Source: Geminicoccaceae bacterium
GTDB lineage: Bacteria; Pseudomonadota; Alphaproteobacteria; Geminicoccales; Geminicoccaceae
Length of the DNA stretch: 34,954 nucleotides
Direction: 5' to 3'
Assembly (NCBI GenBank): GCA_025054575.1
Contig: JANWZN010000014.1
Location: 1 to 34,954 of the forward strand
A program made the position numbers and the translations under genes. Below are positions 34,214-34,954 of the stretch, piece by piece. How positions within the stretch are numbered: the first letter of the stretch is position 1; the number at the start of each line of letters is the position of its first letter. The notes beneath the pieces were generated by a model, which was not told the origin of the DNA, ran no database searches, and saw only the letters and a program-made list of their open reading frames with translations.

Positions 34214-34954
34214 ATGACGCCGAGCGAATCGGATCGGCTCAAGCGCATGGCGACGATCGCGAGCTTGGCGGTCGCGATCTCCCTCACCCTCGCCAAGCTC
34301 GTGGCCGCGATCGCGAGCGGCTCGGCCGCGGTCCTCTCCTCGCTCGTCGACTCGATGGCCGACATCGCCGCCTCGGCGGTCACCTATCTGGCGGTCCGGA
34401 TCGCCCAGCAGCCACCCGACCGCCGCCATCGGTTCGGTCACGGCAAGGCCGAATCGCTCTCCGCCCTCGGGCTCGCGGCCCTCGTGACCGGCTCGGCCCT
34501 GTTCGTGCTGGTCGAGGCGGCACGACGTCTGTGGGATCCGCAACCCTTGCGCGCGGGCTGGCTCGCGGTCGCGGTGATGCTGCTCTCGATCCTCGCCACC
34601 GCCGGGCTCGTCCTCTTCCAGCGCTACGTGATCCGCCGCACGCACTCGCAGGCCATCGCCGCCGATCGGCTGCATTATGCGAGCGACTTCCTCTCCAACC
34701 TCGCGGTCCTGGCCTCGCTCCTCCTGGTCGAGCGGCTGGGCTTGCTCTGGCTCGACCCGGTCGTGGCCGTGCTGGTCGCGGGCTGGCTGCTCAAGGCCAG
34801 CTGGACGATCGGCCGCCGGGCGGTCGACACGCTCATGGACCACGAGCTGCCTGCCGTCGACCGCGCCCGGATCGAAGCGATCGTGCGCGCCCATCCCGAG
34901 GTCGCGAGCTTCCACGACCTGCGCACCCGCGAGGCGGGTGGCGTGCGCTTCCTC
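34214..34954 (+). CDS. Cation diffusion facilitator transporter, FieF-like (partial, C-terminus off window)
   Basis: CDF proteins export divalent metals (Zn, Fe, Cd, Mn) by proton exchange. The 247 codons in the window include at least five hydrophobic helices. Metal-site residues are visible in SSLVDSMADI (helix 2) and HYASDFLSN (helix 5), and HRFGHGKAESLSAL is the FieF-type interhelical loop. DTLMDHELP and ASFHDLRTR begin the cytoplasmic domain, which runs off the end. The ATG at 34214 has GGGAGAG about 8 bases upstream; an in-frame GTG at 34148 would overlap the DnaA-box-like site. Metal specificity cannot be set. Confidence 0.93.
   Translation, partial: MTPSESDRLKRMATIASLAVAISLTLAKLVAAIASGSAAVLSSLVDSMADIAASAVTYLAVRIAQQPPDRRHRFGHGKAESLSALGLAALVTGSALFVLVEAARRLWDPQPLRAGWLAVAVMLLSILATAGLVLFQRYVIRRTHSQAIAADRLHYASDFLSNLAVLASLLLVERLGLLWLDPVVAVLVAGWLLKASWTIGRRAVDTLMDHELPAVDRARIEAIVRAHPEVASFHDLRTREAGGVRFL

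Overview
The window is very GC-rich, densely packed bacterial chromosome, most likely from a motile, Gram-negative alphaproteobacterium of a Rhodospirillales-like lineage. This rests on the flagellar order flgB-flgC-fliE-fliQ-fliR-flhB with a CtrA-like box upstream, two DUF465 (YdcH-type) genes, the order class I aminotransferase - hom - glpX - recJ, and frequent GTG/TTG starts with GTGA or TTGA stop/start overlaps. No insertion sequences, phage genes or CRISPR arrays were seen. The exact taxon is inference.

Layout. (1) 1-2570: surface-polysaccharide genes. A leftward O-antigen-ligase-like membrane protein is cut by the window edge. Divergent from it is a tight three-gene unit: a membrane-anchored nucleotidyltransferase and a split Alg14/Alg13-like (PssD/PssE) glycosyltransferase. 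(2) 2501-5941: leftward flagellar rod/export operon. (3) 6063-7902: divergent csrA-purE-purK, each gene overlapping the next by 4 bases. (4) 7892-10098: two small DUF465 proteins flanking a 6-phosphofructokinase and a TIGR02444-type protein. (5) 10127-13355: a FAH-family enzyme, a small conserved orphan and an acyl-CoA ligase. (6) 13534-20431: manC (GDP-mannose supply), then aminotransferase, hom, glpX and recJ. (7) 20490-21834: tRNA-Glu(UUC), tspO, and a glyoxalase-II-like metallo-beta-lactamase. (8) 21831-26718: a leftward string of sulfonate/taurine-type ABC importer, OsmC protein, TPR lipoprotein and DUF192 protein. (9) 27067-28317: divergent from it, a Tat-exported flavocytochrome c sulfide dehydrogenase flavoprotein. 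(10) 28364-31345: an isolated gspE-gspF pair. (11) 31429-34954: a class III nucleotidyl cyclase, a fused PcaD-PcaC enzyme (protocatechuate branch of the beta-ketoadipate pathway) and a truncated cation-diffusion-facilitator gene.

How the genes may work together. The left end and manC point to exopolysaccharide or LPS synthesis. The flagellar operon and csrA share a control region, linking motility with post-transcriptional control and, through gene overlap, purine synthesis. PFK and GlpX catalyse opposing steps at fructose 6-phosphate. Region 8-9 is the best candidate for an undescribed functional unit: an organosulfur-type importer plus a thiol/peroxide protein, divergent across a 348-base control region from a sulfide-oxidising flavoprotein that lacks its usual cytochrome gene. 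This grouping is inferred from gene order only.

All positions and motifs were read by eye; no database search was possible. Family names rest on recognised motifs.
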